A stretch of 18,640 bases of DNA, from assembly GCF_000330505.1 (NCBI RefSeq), contig NW_004443767.1:749315-767954 (forward strand). The letters are read 5' to 3'. Under the pieces are notes generated by a model. It was given only the letters and a program-made list of their open reading frames with translations, was not told where the DNA came from and ran no database searches. Origin of the DNA: Entamoeba invadens IP1. Lineage: Eukaryota > Evosea > Mastigamoebida > Endamoebidae. Numbering within the stretch: the stretch's first letter is position 1; each line of letters opens with the position of its first letter. Below are positions 9,173 to 18,578 of the stretch, one piece after another. The translations under genes and the position numbers were made by a program.

Positions 9173-9228
9173 TATCCACTGGATGGACGCTTATCCAGTG
9201 GATAGACGTCCATCCACTAGTATGCCCT
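9173..9228. repeat. Cluster of overlapping palindromes built on TGGAT/ATCCA units
   Basis: TATCCACTGGAT (9173-9184) and ATCCAGTGGATA (9193-9204) are perfect inverted copies around an 8-nt loop. GTGGATAGACGTCCATCCAC (9199-9218) is a second near-perfect palindrome overlapping the first. Its G+C content stands out from the surrounding DNA. Related units occur at 7126-7150 and within the inner repeat arms (GTGGATGG), so it probably forms the subterminal part of a mobile element. Confidence 0.7.
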
Positions 9229-9754
9229 TAAAGATTTCAGTAACTTTTTAAATTGATATATTAAACTATAATAAGAAAAAAAAAGAACGTTCTAATAAAA
9301 AGATATAATAATTAAGTTTAAATATTGAAGTTTTTCCATAATTTGTTTAAAAAAAAATAGTATTATAAAATTATTATAAACTATTAATTTAAATAAATTG
9401 GTTAGCTTTTAAAAAATTTTGTAAAATTATTTGAACTTAAATAAGCAAAAAAAGTAGCTTTTTTTTACATATTTTTTCATATTTTTTCAAATACAAACAA
9501 CGAAAACATTACAACCAAACACATTTTTATCAGAATGCAAATTTCAATTTTAATGTTTATTTTATATATAAAACAAATGACATTACTATAAAAAAATTCA
9601 TTTCAAATATGATGCGAAAATAATGATATTTTCCACAAAAACAACAAACAATTCTTTTGAAATTTCGGATAATTGGTGAACTACATTTATTTAGTAATTT
9701 GAACTATATTATTTTGATTAATTAATAAGAAAAATCGTTAAGAAAAAGCATCTC

Positions 9755-9822
9755 TATAAATTACATAAACTCCTTGAAGTATTTTTTTTCATAATAAAAA
9801 CGACTTAACGAACTTCAAAATT
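9755..9822 (+). promoter_or_regulatory. Putative lectin core promoter (TATA-like box, GAAC element, Inr-like site)
   Basis: TATAAA at 9755-9760, GAACTTC from 9810 and CAAAATTA near 9815-9822 lie in the order TATA, GAAC, Inr within 81 nt of the lectin ATG. This three-part core promoter was defined in E. histolytica, including on a lectin heavy-chain gene. The GAAC motif is the best match; the TATA and Inr matches are loose. Confidence 0.45.
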
Positions 9823-9835
9823 ACGATTCGAAGGA

Positions 9836-12800
9836 ATGTACCTTTTGTTTACATTAGCTTTTGGATTATTTGCATCAGCTATTAGCTTGAATGAATTCAC
9901 AGGAACGGTCGATATACAAGACCCCGGCCGCATGGGGATGGGTAAAAATGCTGCCAGTTGGGTTCGAAGCTACTCACAAAAATATGAAGTGTTTTATTAT
10001 CTTACAATGCAACCATGGCGACACATGGAGTGGACTACCATAGACAAGAACATGCCCGCCACAGACAATTTGAATGATATTTACACGCAAATTGTATTCA
10101 ACCAAGATTATGGATATGACAAAGATGACACCACTGGCGTTAATATGTGTCGAAAGAAAATAGGCTACCCAATGCGGAAGTTTGTCATTGATTGGTCTTT
10201 AGTCCCAAGTGACACATCGCGCATAGAGAAATCTACTATTAACGGATTGACATGTTATAAATACGCTGCAAGACCACCCCTTCAAAATGTCTATTTACTT
10301 GAAAAGGTGTATAACAATAGTAATGCGTATGGAGAAGGGTATACCCCATGTCGACTCGACTTTATTGGAGGAAAGTCAATCACTTTTAGAAGTGCATCGG
10401 AATATACGCCAACCTTTGTGAATGAATTTCAGGCAAACAATATCACTAAATGCAAGAGAAGTGCAATTTATCCAATTCAAAGCGACATTGCTGTTGGGCT
10501 TATGATTAACTTGGACTCGACAAACACATTAAGAAGCTTCATGAATTCAATTGCAAGTAGTTTCATCGAACAATTCTCTTCATCGACCAAATTCTCGATA
10601 TATGCCAATTCAAGGTCTGTTTATAAATCGACTAATTTACTCTCAAAGAGTGAGGCTAAGACTTTTCTGAATCAAATCACATCTTTGGCTGCATCTTCTG
10701 CAGAAGAAGGATTGAAGTACGTGTACTCCCAAATAGCGAATTTTAAAGGGAAGAATCTGGTCTTTTTAACTAAAAGTTCTTCAAGTTCGGAACAATATAT
10801 TAACTCTGTGTTGAACAAAGGCACAAGTGGAAATATGAATATGACTGTGTATGTAGTGAACTACGACTCTTCAGTGGAGGAAGAATACAATTTACAGAAA
10901 CTTGTTGATAAAGGAGAACACTATATTAAAATCGACTCACAGAATATGGACGGAGACATGAAGATGTTATACAATACCATTATTGCTAATATGACTGAAC
11001 TTTGTGATCGAACGAAGTGCAATGGATTCTGTGATGGAGGTGCTCGATGCATTTGTCCTATGTGTTGTCACAACAAGTGTTACTACACCAAATGTGAGAC
11101 ATCGACTGGGACATGTGTGAAATTCCCGACTGAAGCTCCTATGTTAAAATTAAAGTGTAGTAGTTCGGATTGTTTAGGTGACTATCAATGTGATGAAGAG
11201 TTTGGGTGTGTCCTTAAAACTATTAAACCACAATGTCAAACATCAGTGAAGTGCTTGGCACCGTATTGCCAAGGCAACACATGTCTGTTCAAAGATAACT
11301 GTCAAGCAGATGCCAAGCCAAGTTCTGATGGATATTGCCATACTTATAAATGCAATCAAGGCAGTGGTGAGTGTGTTTCTAACGCTGTGACGGACTATAA
11401 TAAATGTCCAACAACAAAGGGAAAGTGCCAAGAATTTTACTGTGACTCCAATGCACAATGCAAGACTCAACCTAAACAATGTGTTAAGGTGTCGCCATAT
11501 CAAGAGAATCCATGTTATATTGCCACATGTGATGAGACTTCTGGGACTTGTCTCACAAAGTTGAATTGTGATTCAAATCGACCCGTTTGTGGGACTAATG
11601 GAGGAAGTTGTAAATGTAATGAAAATACTAATTATCAATGTCAATGTCAAAATGATGGGACGTGTAACACTAACGAAGTGTGTGATTTGACTGGAAGCTC
11701 TCCGGAGTGTAACGGCACATTAAATAAGTGTGGAATAACTGGTAACTTGGAATGGAAAGGATGTTACAAAACAGTGTGTAAGTATGATAGCACTAATGGC
11801 ACTTATTACACGGAACAAGAGGAATATAAATGTGACACATATACTATTCCAGAAGAGTGCAAGGGGCTTGTGAAATATATTTGTAGTGGGGAAAAGGAAT
11901 GTAACAGAGTCACTACAGACTCTGCCAACGAACAATGTCTTGACTGCGTCGATGGTAAAAAAGTTGATAAATGTGAAGGGAAGACGACATCACAAGGTGT
12001 GCCATTAACATGTCAAAGTGGTGAATGTAAAGAACCGCCCACTTTCAACTGTTCCGACCTCTTCAAGAATACTACAAACCCATTGAAATTATGTGAAAAG
12101 AATTATCAATGGAAGTATGAGAATGGCATCTGTTTTGTTGAAGTGATAGATCCAAGCTTAGTTCTGAACAATTGTGAATATTGTGAGTATGATAACATCT
12201 TCACTAAACCAGCCCAATACATCGAACTCAAGTGTGACGCCAAGAAGAATCCGAATGGCATTCCTTATGGATGCGACAAAGGAAAATGTGTGATAGAAGA
12301 CTATGACTGCTCCAAGCACGAAGACTTCCCGACAAACTGTAAAGACATATACGATTACAAGTTAATTACAACTGGAGAGTACGACGACTATAAATGCGAG
12401 TGGAATATCAATGAAGTGAAATACAAGTCGACATGTCAGTTGTGCGATTTGACTGTTGTTGGTGGCAAGATCTATGACAAATGCGCTCTTCAGTCGACCG
12501 AAGAACTTGATGTGAAATGCAACACAATAGACGGAGAGTGTGACTATCATAGCGACTGTAAAAAGGAGAAGTGTTTCATTAAAACAAGTAGCCCAAATGG
12601 CAATTGTGACGTTGTCACCACAACTTCAATTTGTCCAGAAAACGTTCCAGAAAAAGACGGCGAAGTTGTGTGCAAAAAATCGACGTGTAGTGCAGATGGC
12701 CAGTCTTGTTCTGTTGCATACGACGACACCATTTGCGCGTCAAGCACAGCAGAAATCGGCTGTTCGTATTTGCCCGGCACTTGCAATAGAATAAGTGGAT

Positions 12801-13450
12801 ATTGCGACAAAGTAGCAATCACCGAGTGTTCACAAGGCAAAGATGCAGCGACTCGTATGTGTGACAACAAGTGCTTTGCATACAACTGCACTGAAAAATT
12901 GGTCGACAACAAACTCACACACGAGTGGATTACAATCAAAGACTATGTGGCACAAGCAGAGAGAATGTCCAACAAATGTTTGACTGCAACATGCGACGCG
13001 GTCACTGGTGAAATCATGACAGAAACTGTGACTTGTGACATAGATGCGGAGTTCCCCAACATGTCGAAATACGCCAAATTGTGTTTCTATTGTGAGTGTT
13101 CTGTAGTCTCAGAAAGTGGGTGGGTACTTGCCATGTTCAGTGATTACGAGAACAACACCTTCTCGTTAGACGCTTGTGGTAATTGCATTGTCAACGGGGA
13201 GATCCAAGATAAGACGGCAACGTGTGTTTTATACAACCAAGTCGATAACAAAGCTGCAATCGCGGCTGCCACCACTGTCGCCGCTGTTGTTGCTGCGCTC
13301 GTTATTGGCCTGGTTATCATTGGCATAACAATCAAGAAAACATACGACGTCGTCAGAAATGCCATGAAAAACACTGTCGATAACGCCGTTGTGAATCCAC
13401 AATTCATTGAGAAAGACAGTAACGCTCAAAACGCAAATTTCGAGACATAA
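9836..13450 (+). CDS. hgl: Gal/GalNAc-inhibitable lectin, heavy subunit (Hgl)
   Basis: A complete 1204-residue type I membrane protein. Order: signal peptide (about 1-17, YLLFTLAFGLFASA core); N-terminal globular region with conserved blocks such as QPWRHMEWTT, TGVNMCRKK and PMRKFVIDWSLVPSD; a segment at about 216-375 that resembles a degenerate vWA fold; a long cysteine-rich region (390 to about 1135) opening with an EGF-like CNGFCDGGARCICP; a transmembrane helix (1140-1166); and a 38-residue cytoplasmic tail with NPQF (1187-1190). At least eleven N-glycosylation sequons are visible. In E. histolytica the heavy chain is disulfide-linked to a lipid-anchored light chain, binds Gal/GalNAc on host cells and mucin, and mediates adherence; in E. 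invadens galactose-ligand binding is tied to encystation. The protein is somewhat shorter than the E. histolytica subunits. No introns are needed. Its 3' end faces the VPS18-like gene across 85 nt. Confidence 0.95.
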   Translation: MYLLFTLAFGLFASAISLNEFTGTVDIQDPGRMGMGKNAASWVRSYSQKYEVFYYLTMQPWRHMEWTTIDKNMPATDNLNDIYTQIVFNQDYGYDKDDTTGVNMCRKKIGYPMRKFVIDWSLVPSDTSRIEKSTINGLTCYKYAARPPLQNVYLLEKVYNNSNAYGEGYTPCRLDFIGGKSITFRSASEYTPTFVNEFQANNITKCKRSAIYPIQSDIAVGLMINLDSTNTLRSFMNSIASSFIEQFSSSTKFSIYANSRSVYKSTNLLSKSEAKTFLNQITSLAASSAEEGLKYVYSQIANFKGKNLVFLTKSSSSSEQYINSVLNKGTSGNMNMTVYVVNYDSSVEEEYNLQKLVDKGEHYIKIDSQNMDGDMKMLYNTIIANMTELCDRTKCNGFCDGGARCICPMCCHNKCYYTKCETSTGTCVKFPTEAPMLKLKCSSSDCLGDYQCDEEFGCVLKTIKPQCQTSVKCLAPYCQGNTCLFKDNCQADAKPSSDGYCHTYKCNQGSGECVSNAVTDYNKCPTTKGKCQEFYCDSNAQCKTQPKQCVKVSPYQENPCYIATCDETSGTCLTKLNCDSNRPVCGTNGGSCKCNENTNYQCQCQNDGTCNTNEVCDLTGSSPECNGTLNKCGITGNLEWKGCYKTVCKYDSTNGTYYTEQEEYKCDTYTIPEECKGLVKYICSGEKECNRVTTDSANEQCLDCVDGKKVDKCEGKTTSQGVPLTCQSGECKEPPTFNCSDLFKNTTNPLKLCEKNYQWKYENGICFVEVIDPSLVLNNCEYCEYDNIFTKPAQYIELKCDAKKNPNGIPYGCDKGKCVIEDYDCSKHEDFPTNCKDIYDYKLITTGEYDDYKCEWNINEVKYKSTCQLCDLTVVGGKIYDKCALQSTEELDVKCNTIDGECDYHSDCKKEKCFIKTSSPNGNCDVVTTTSICPENVPEKDGEVVCKKSTCSADGQSCSVAYDDTICASSTAEIGCSYLPGTCNRISGYCDKVAITECSQGKDAATRMCDNKCFAYNCTEKLVDNKLTHEWITIKDYVAQAERMSNKCLTATCDAVTGEIMTETVTCDIDAEFPNMSKYAKLCFYCECSVVSESGWVLAMFSDYENNTFSLDACGNCIVNGEIQDKTATCVLYNQVDNKAAIAAATTVAAVVAALVIGLVIIGITIKKTYDVVRNAMKNTVDNAVVNPQFIEKDSNAQNANFET

Positions 13451-13535
13451 TCACTTCACTTATTCAATGTTTTCCACTTGTCGTATTTTGTTTCCTTTTG
13501 TGACATTGATAACACAACCAAATGAAATAATAAAC

Positions 13536-16273
13536 TTAAAAAATAGTTTGCAGACATTCAGGGCATATCACTTTCATTCCCACTTTCTTGCCGTTTTGCC
13601 CAATAAATTTGTCAATGTACTCCGCTGCCAAATTCACTGTTTTGTCGTCTGGATGTTTGGCTTTTAAATCAGTAATTCCACGTTTGAGTGCGTCGACAGT
13701 GAACGAGTGTAAACACGGACACCACACGACGACTGTTTGGACATTGTCAACAAACTTTTTTGTCGCACTCACTGGGATTTTCATTGATGGAGATAAGTTG
13801 ACAACCAAATCAGCCTCGAGCTCTGCTTCGATGTGGATAAGAACATTCTTCTTCTTAAAGAACTCGACGTTCATCTTTGTGAGGAGTTCCGGTGAAGTTT
13901 TTAATAACAGAGAACTGTACAACGGCGGATTCTGGAACGTCAAGTTGAGGAAGTAAGTTGACACAAAAATTGTGTTATTTTTAAATTGCGAGGTCATGAC
14001 GTCGTTGAAAATGGTATCGTTGATGTTGTACTTCTCAGACAAATTCAAGAAGGTATCAAATAAAACTGTTTGATCATCCAACGCCAAAAAGTGTGAGAAT
14101 GACATGATAAGTAAAATAATCTCATCTTTATTCTCAAACCGCTCGATGTTCTGGACTAAGATTTCAATCGCGGCCTCGTACTGCTCGTACATCAACAAAC
14201 ACGCAGACGCGGCAAAATAGTTTTCTTTGTTCATGAAAAACTCAAAAACTTCGCCAAAGTCTGCCTTGACGTGAAGAAACATATTGTCCAAAAACTCCGA
14301 ACACACTTTGTAATTTCTGTGTAACGTTTCATCGTTTTGCTTGAATAAGATAATCGCGTTGATCATCCGGAGTTCAAACTCAATGCCATCATTACCAAGA
14401 CAAATGCAGTTATACAACGTTCCCGGCTCGACTATTTTCAGACACTTATTCAAATCCGTCTCGTCAAGTTTTTCGACTAAATTCCGAAGCATCGTTACAA
14501 AAAGAAAATTTGGCTCTTTCTCGATTGCAGTTACAAGCAACTCGAACTGTTTGTGTTCTGAAAGTAAAGTAAATATTGGTGGTGTGCTACAAATCGAAAC
14601 AGCACACTTGGGATTCGCTTTTGTTGCGCTGTCAATCCAATCGATCTCCGGAATGATTGCAAAGCTTCGTACAAAGCCGCAATACAAGTCAACTGACCGT
14701 CTTTTCCCAACTTTGAGTATCTCTGAGATGTATCGCCTATCTCTCAACAACTTCAACACACCAAAGTAATCGTCGTAATAATCGTTCGTTTGGATGAACT
14801 TAACAAAATTGTTGTCGACGTCTTCAAAAAAACGATATGATTTGGCCGCAAATATTTTGAATATGTTATTTGCCATCTCCGCGTTGTTTGCTGGCTGTTT
14901 GGTAACAAAATCAATTAACTTATTCCAACAATTTTCGTCCGCATCTTCCCGAATAATTCTCATAAAAATCGATTCGTACAATTTGGGGTAAAACGGCAAC
15001 AGCTCCAACGCCGTTGTGATATTCATCTTTTTCGATACCCTTAAAAAGAATGATGGTGGTATCCCAAAACACTGAATGAACGGTTTCAGTAAAATCCACT
15101 TGCTTTTCTCACTCGACAGAAATTTGATTTGTAACATTTCCTCCACCGACATGGTCGCATCAACCCTAAATACATGGTCTGTCGAACACACAAACATCCC
15201 ATCCAAATACTTGAGTGATTCCGTTGTTTTAATGTATGAAGAGAACGATGGGTTTGGTGCAAGCGTCAGTATCTTTTCATTCTACTCATCACTTTGGTTT
15301 TATCGCCAAGAAAAACAACACAAACTGGAATCTCGAGTTCCTGGAACATCACCGGGTCTCTCTTAAGAAACGAAGAAGTGATGAACGCTTTAATAAACAG
15401 TCTTTCAATATGATCTCGAACCTCTTTGTTTACAATAAACAACATTTCGTTTGTATGAAAAAACGATATTGGGTTAACATCGATCTTCCCCAAGTCGAAT
15501 GTATATGAGTGGACATACCTATCCGTATCCACCGTATACGTGTTCACCTCCTTTTCCCTCTCGTTGTAACACACAATTTCGTTCCCATTAATTTGTACTT
15601 GATTACTCAGTTCTATCAGTGTGGGCACAAAGGTGTTGTTCACATCAAAAATGCTTTTATTTTGTTTCTGCAAAACCAAGTGCATCACCTCCTTCTCCTC
15701 GTTGTGTTGTGCAACGACAATCAGCTGAAACCCAATTGCCGTCTTCACAATTTTCAGATCAGTAATTGGTGTCGAGACTATTCGGATCGATTTCACACAC
15801 GCACAACTACTCAACTCGATAAATGTGATCATCCCTGTGGCCAATCCTACAATGAGGTATTCGCCCCTCATTGATTTCCAAAAAACGGCAGCAGTGATCC
15901 TTTGTGTTGCGGGTTTAATGATCTTCACTCCTTCATCCGTGTAAACTCTTTCTGAGTCCAACAGAAAAAGCATTTGTCCTTCATCGCGTTGAATGTAAAT
16001 GATACTGTTAAATAGTCCAAATTTCTTGCGAAGGTCGACAACCCGTTGTTGGTCTTCCTCGTGAACCAACTCGTATATTTTTTCAGTTCCACTCTTTGTC
16101 AGTTCAAGAACAGAACGAGAGTGAGGCTGAAAACACCAATCGACTATCTCTCCACGGACCGGCGCTGAGTGAATTAACTGAAGGGAAAAATATTGCATTG
16201 CTTTTATAGTTCTTCGTTCCAAACTGATTGTCACTTTGGTATTGAGATTTCCAAAAAGAGGATTTTCGTTCAT
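13536..16273 (-). CDS. VPS18-like HOPS/CORVET tethering subunit (two exons)
   Basis: Proposed exons on the reverse strand are 16273-15326 (316 codons) and 15281-13536 (581 codons plus stop), giving 897 residues, close to the usual 900-970 of Vps18/Pep3. Exon 1 encodes a WD-like propeller (for example AAVFWKSMRGEYLIVGLATG). Exon 2 continues with ILTLAPNPSF, then an alpha-solenoid including ACLLMYEQYEAAIEIL, typical of the clathrin-repeat region, and a C-terminal RING-like end (WCPCLHSF 836-843, CPEC 889-892). Vps18 is a core subunit shared by HOPS and CORVET, which tether Rab7/Rab5 endosomes and lysosomes; in Entamoeba this would serve phagosome and lysosome fusion. Vps11, Vps41 and Vps8 share the same layout, so the exact subunit is less certain than the family. 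The RING has lost its first Cys pair. Confidence 0.75.
15282..15325 (-). other. Intron in the VPS18-like gene (44 nt)
   Basis: On the reverse strand it starts GTTTGTGTTG and ends GATGAGTAG, matching the Entamoeba consensus GTTTGT...TAG, in phase 0. Splicing joins FQELEIP to NEKILTLAPNPSF and fuses two frames that are otherwise separate. The second frame has no ATG before its coding part begins, which also argues against two genes. Confidence 0.9.
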
Positions 16274-16585
16274 TTTTTTCTTTGTTCGTTTCGATTGACA
16301 TTATTCCGTTAATAAAAACCAAATTGTTTTTTTAATCACATTTTGTAGTAAAAATACTATATAACAACCATTTTATTGCATTATTTGAAACATTGAAAAA
16401 AATAAAAAAATAGAAAAGGCTTTCAAAATCTTCTTCTTGTTTTTTCTTTTTTTTATTTGACCAAATCAAAACCATATGTTAATAAGTAAAACAGCTATAA
16501 TTTATAGTTTCAACAAAAATAAAAAAAATGAGAAGCTGTCAAATAGAACTCATGTTTATCACGTTGTCATATTTTCACCTTAAGA
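16274..16585. other. Intergenic spacer with the VPS18-like promoter
   Basis: A 312-nt AT-rich spacer between two minus-strand genes. On the reverse strand a GAAC (16287-16284) lies 10 nt before the VPS18-like ATG. T-rich runs near 16436-16456 probably belong to the promoter side. No gene or structured RNA is seen. Confidence 0.5.
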
Positions 16586-18571
16586 TTAAGACATGTCGGA
16601 ATGAGAGGGAAAAAGAGAGGAGAATGTTGTAGTTTTGTGACGGAAGTATTCAACTCCGATCGCCTTCGAGTCATTGAAATACAAAACAAAGTCGATGTCA
16701 TCGAGGTATTTCCTTATTTCCTCAATTTCGCTTGAAATTTTCTCTAACATTGAGTCTTGCATACGGTCCATTTTGTCCACCAACGCAAATGGCACAGAAA
16801 ATTCTTTCAACTCACTGAACGCCACTTTATGAGTTTGGAGCAAGATGTACCGAAGCACCATCACGTCACACAAGAACTGGACAGCGAAGTCTGCTCCATA
16901 CACCTTTAAGTAATCTTCGTATCGCTTAAGAAGTACGCTAATGACTTGAGAGTGAATGTACAACGCCATAATTGCGCCGATGTCTCCCAAACAAGACGCA
17001 ACCAAATGCATCTTGTTATAGAACCTGTCAGTAATGTATGACAACCCGTTCACAGTATAATAGAATGAGTCGCGGAACTCGACCTTCTTCCAGATGATAT
17101 TCTTGACGGGGGAGTATCCCATGGTCTCCATTCCGGCTTCGCGTAAGAATGGTATCCGCAGATTGGTTAAAATCGTATCGAAGAAATACTGCCCACTCTT
17201 AACACAGAGATTTGTCAACGCTTCACGTACCGTTGTAAACACATTCTTCGTGTAATCCTTAAGAGTGGTCGATTCTTTCAAAACCCTCCAACAACATTGG
17301 TGGAGCAAACAACTGTACCCTAGAAACACCATCAAGTTGTCTTTAAAAACACTTGGCGAGTTCTTAGACTTCTCCATCTCGGTGCTCATCGTGAACAACT
17401 CCTCAATGATCGAGTCACTCCATTTGACAAAACCAACAGCAAATACTTCGTCGCGTTTCTTTTCCAATTCAAACACCAGTGTTTTTGCGCTCCCGTCTTC
17501 GTTATAGACTTCGTTCAGCTCTACCTCGATTTTCTGGAAACACTCCTCAAATTTCAAAAAGAAAGAGTCAACAGAGCTCTTGTTAACAAAAGCTGAACTG
17601 AGTTCGTTTTGTCCAACCATCACGCCATTTTCAAAGAACAAATTGTTCATGTTGACTTTGGTCTTAATAGTATTGTTTGGGAGTGTGTTGTGCGACGTGA
17701 AAATGTCAAAGAGCTTCATCCAGAGCTCTTTCAAAACGGCATTCATCCTCCGATTAATTGGAATGAAAAACATCGAGTCGAATATTAAGTCCTCTTCTTT
17801 GCGATTTACTTTAATTTCGTGCAAAGTCACGCCAATCGTTTTCACGTCTTTTACCGTCTCCAACTTAGATATACTCCCGTTGATCAAATCACCAACGTCA
17901 TTCAATACACTTCGCTTCCATTGTAACAGCAGGTTTTCGGTATTCTCATTGAACGAAATGAACACGTCTTCAGAAGACGAGTACGTTGAGTTGAACAAAA
18001 TTTGCATTTTACCTTCAAAATCGGGAGTGAAGTATTTTCTAATGAATTGGTACGTATCAATAATGTAGTTGTACACCACCTGAAGGTCGTTATTCTCTTT
18101 CAAGTAACTCTCCACCCAACTCTTACGCTCTGCCAAAATCAAGTGGAAGATGTCGTTCAATTTACTGTGCGTGTGATGCGCGAAGACCACAAAACATTCG
18201 ACGACCAAATCTTCTTTCATAGAGAGTACAGCCCCATCAAAGTTCCTTTTTATTGCGTCTATGATGACGTTTTCTGTCGATGAAAGTATTCTCATTCGTT
18301 TTGACAAATAGTTTTTATATCGTTTGTTCAACATCAACACGTCTTTCAGGGCAAAGGTATCAATAAAGCACTTTGACGCCTCCAGGAATTTGTTGTCTTC
18401 CAAATAGTTTGAGACAGTCTCGTGGACCATTAAAAAGTCGAGAAATTGCGACTTTGCGTTCTTTGGTTTTTCTGGCACGACTTCTTGTTTTGGAAGAGTT
18501 AGTTTAGCCAACGACGATTTCACAAGTTGGAGTTGATTTGTTAAAAAGTGTGATATGTCAGCCAACTTCAT
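16586..18571 (-). CDS. COG1-like subunit of a CATCHR tethering complex
   Basis: A complete 661-residue, single-exon gene, almost entirely helical with no transmembrane segment. The N-terminal part has the COG1/VPS51 type pattern VSNYLEDNKFLEASKCFIDT (about 53-72), followed by basic heptad-like helices (YKNYLSKRMRIL). Near the C-terminus FAVQFLCDVMVLRYIL resembles the conserved COG1 segment with a central FD/CD and leucines. COG1 belongs to lobe A of the conserved oligomeric Golgi complex, which tethers retrograde vesicles at the Golgi and so maintains glycosylation enzymes. Sequence conservation in these tethers is weak, so an exocyst, GARP or other COG subunit is possible. The ATG at 18571 is the first in frame, with GAAC three bases upstream. 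The spacer to the VPS18-like gene downstream is 312 nt. Confidence 0.5.
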   Translation of the reverse strand: MKLADISHFLTNQLQLVKSSLAKLTLPKQEVVPEKPKNAKSQFLDFLMVHETVSNYLEDNKFLEASKCFIDTFALKDVLMLNKRYKNYLSKRMRILSSTENVIIDAIKRNFDGAVLSMKEDLVVECFVVFAHHTHSKLNDIFHLILAERKSWVESYLKENNDLQVVYNYIIDTYQFIRKYFTPDFEGKMQILFNSTYSSSEDVFISFNENTENLLLQWKRSVLNDVGDLINGSISKLETVKDVKTIGVTLHEIKVNRKEEDLIFDSMFFIPINRRMNAVLKELWMKLFDIFTSHNTLPNNTIKTKVNMNNLFFENGVMVGQNELSSAFVNKSSVDSFFLKFEECFQKIEVELNEVYNEDGSAKTLVFELEKKRDEVFAVGFVKWSDSIIEELFTMSTEMEKSKNSPSVFKDNLMVFLGYSCLLHQCCWRVLKESTTLKDYTKNVFTTVREALTNLCVKSGQYFFDTILTNLRIPFLREAGMETMGYSPVKNIIWKKVEFRDSFYYTVNGLSYITDRFYNKMHLVASCLGDIGAIMALYIHSQVISVLLKRYEDYLKVYGADFAVQFLCDVMVLRYILLQTHKVAFSELKEFSVPFALVDKMDRMQDSMLEKISSEIEEIRKYLDDIDFVLYFNDSKAIGVEYFRHKTTTFSSLFPSHSDMS

Positions 18572-18574
18572 AAC

Positions 18575-18578
18575 GTTC
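18575..18578 (-). promoter_or_regulatory. GAAC motif next to the COG1-like start
   Basis: Reverse-strand GAAC-GTT-ATG. It is unusually close to the start for a promoter element, which would leave almost no leader, so it may be chance. Confidence 0.2.

Larger units (their letters stand above)
7112..9230. mobile_element. Candidate outer non-autonomous element with related inverted ends
   Basis: The left end reads TTTAGGGCATGACACTGGAT (7112-7131). The reverse complement of the right end begins TTAAGGGCATACTAGTGGAT (9230-9211). With one or two single-base gaps, the first 24 or so bases agree at about 20 positions, and both continue into further TGGAT units. No open frame resembling a transposase lies between. 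I could not find a clean target-site duplication (left flank AATT, right flank TTAA). The interval also encloses the 7419-8415 palindrome, suggesting nesting or one complex foldback element. The termini are short and AT-rich flanks may mislead, so this is tentative. Confidence 0.4.
6883..9754. other. Gene-poor, AT-rich region with repeat structure
   Basis: About 2.9 kb without a convincing protein gene. It holds a 1 kb inverted-repeat element (7419-8415), related outer ends at 7112-7156 and 9173-9230, a small direct repeat and a small hairpin, each listed separately. The remainder is A/T homopolymer-rich DNA. Open frames here (for example a 94-codon reverse frame overlapping the left arm) show no family resemblance and no transposase motif. 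Confidence 0.6.

Noticed and set aside
7112..9230. CRISPR array or prokaryotic integron-like explanation for the repeats
   Set aside because: The repeats are inverted, not regularly spaced, and the surrounding genes are eukaryotic.
13229..13429. Reverse-strand frames under the lectin transmembrane region
   Set aside because: They are antisense shadows of the Ala/Val-rich membrane segment with no independent support.
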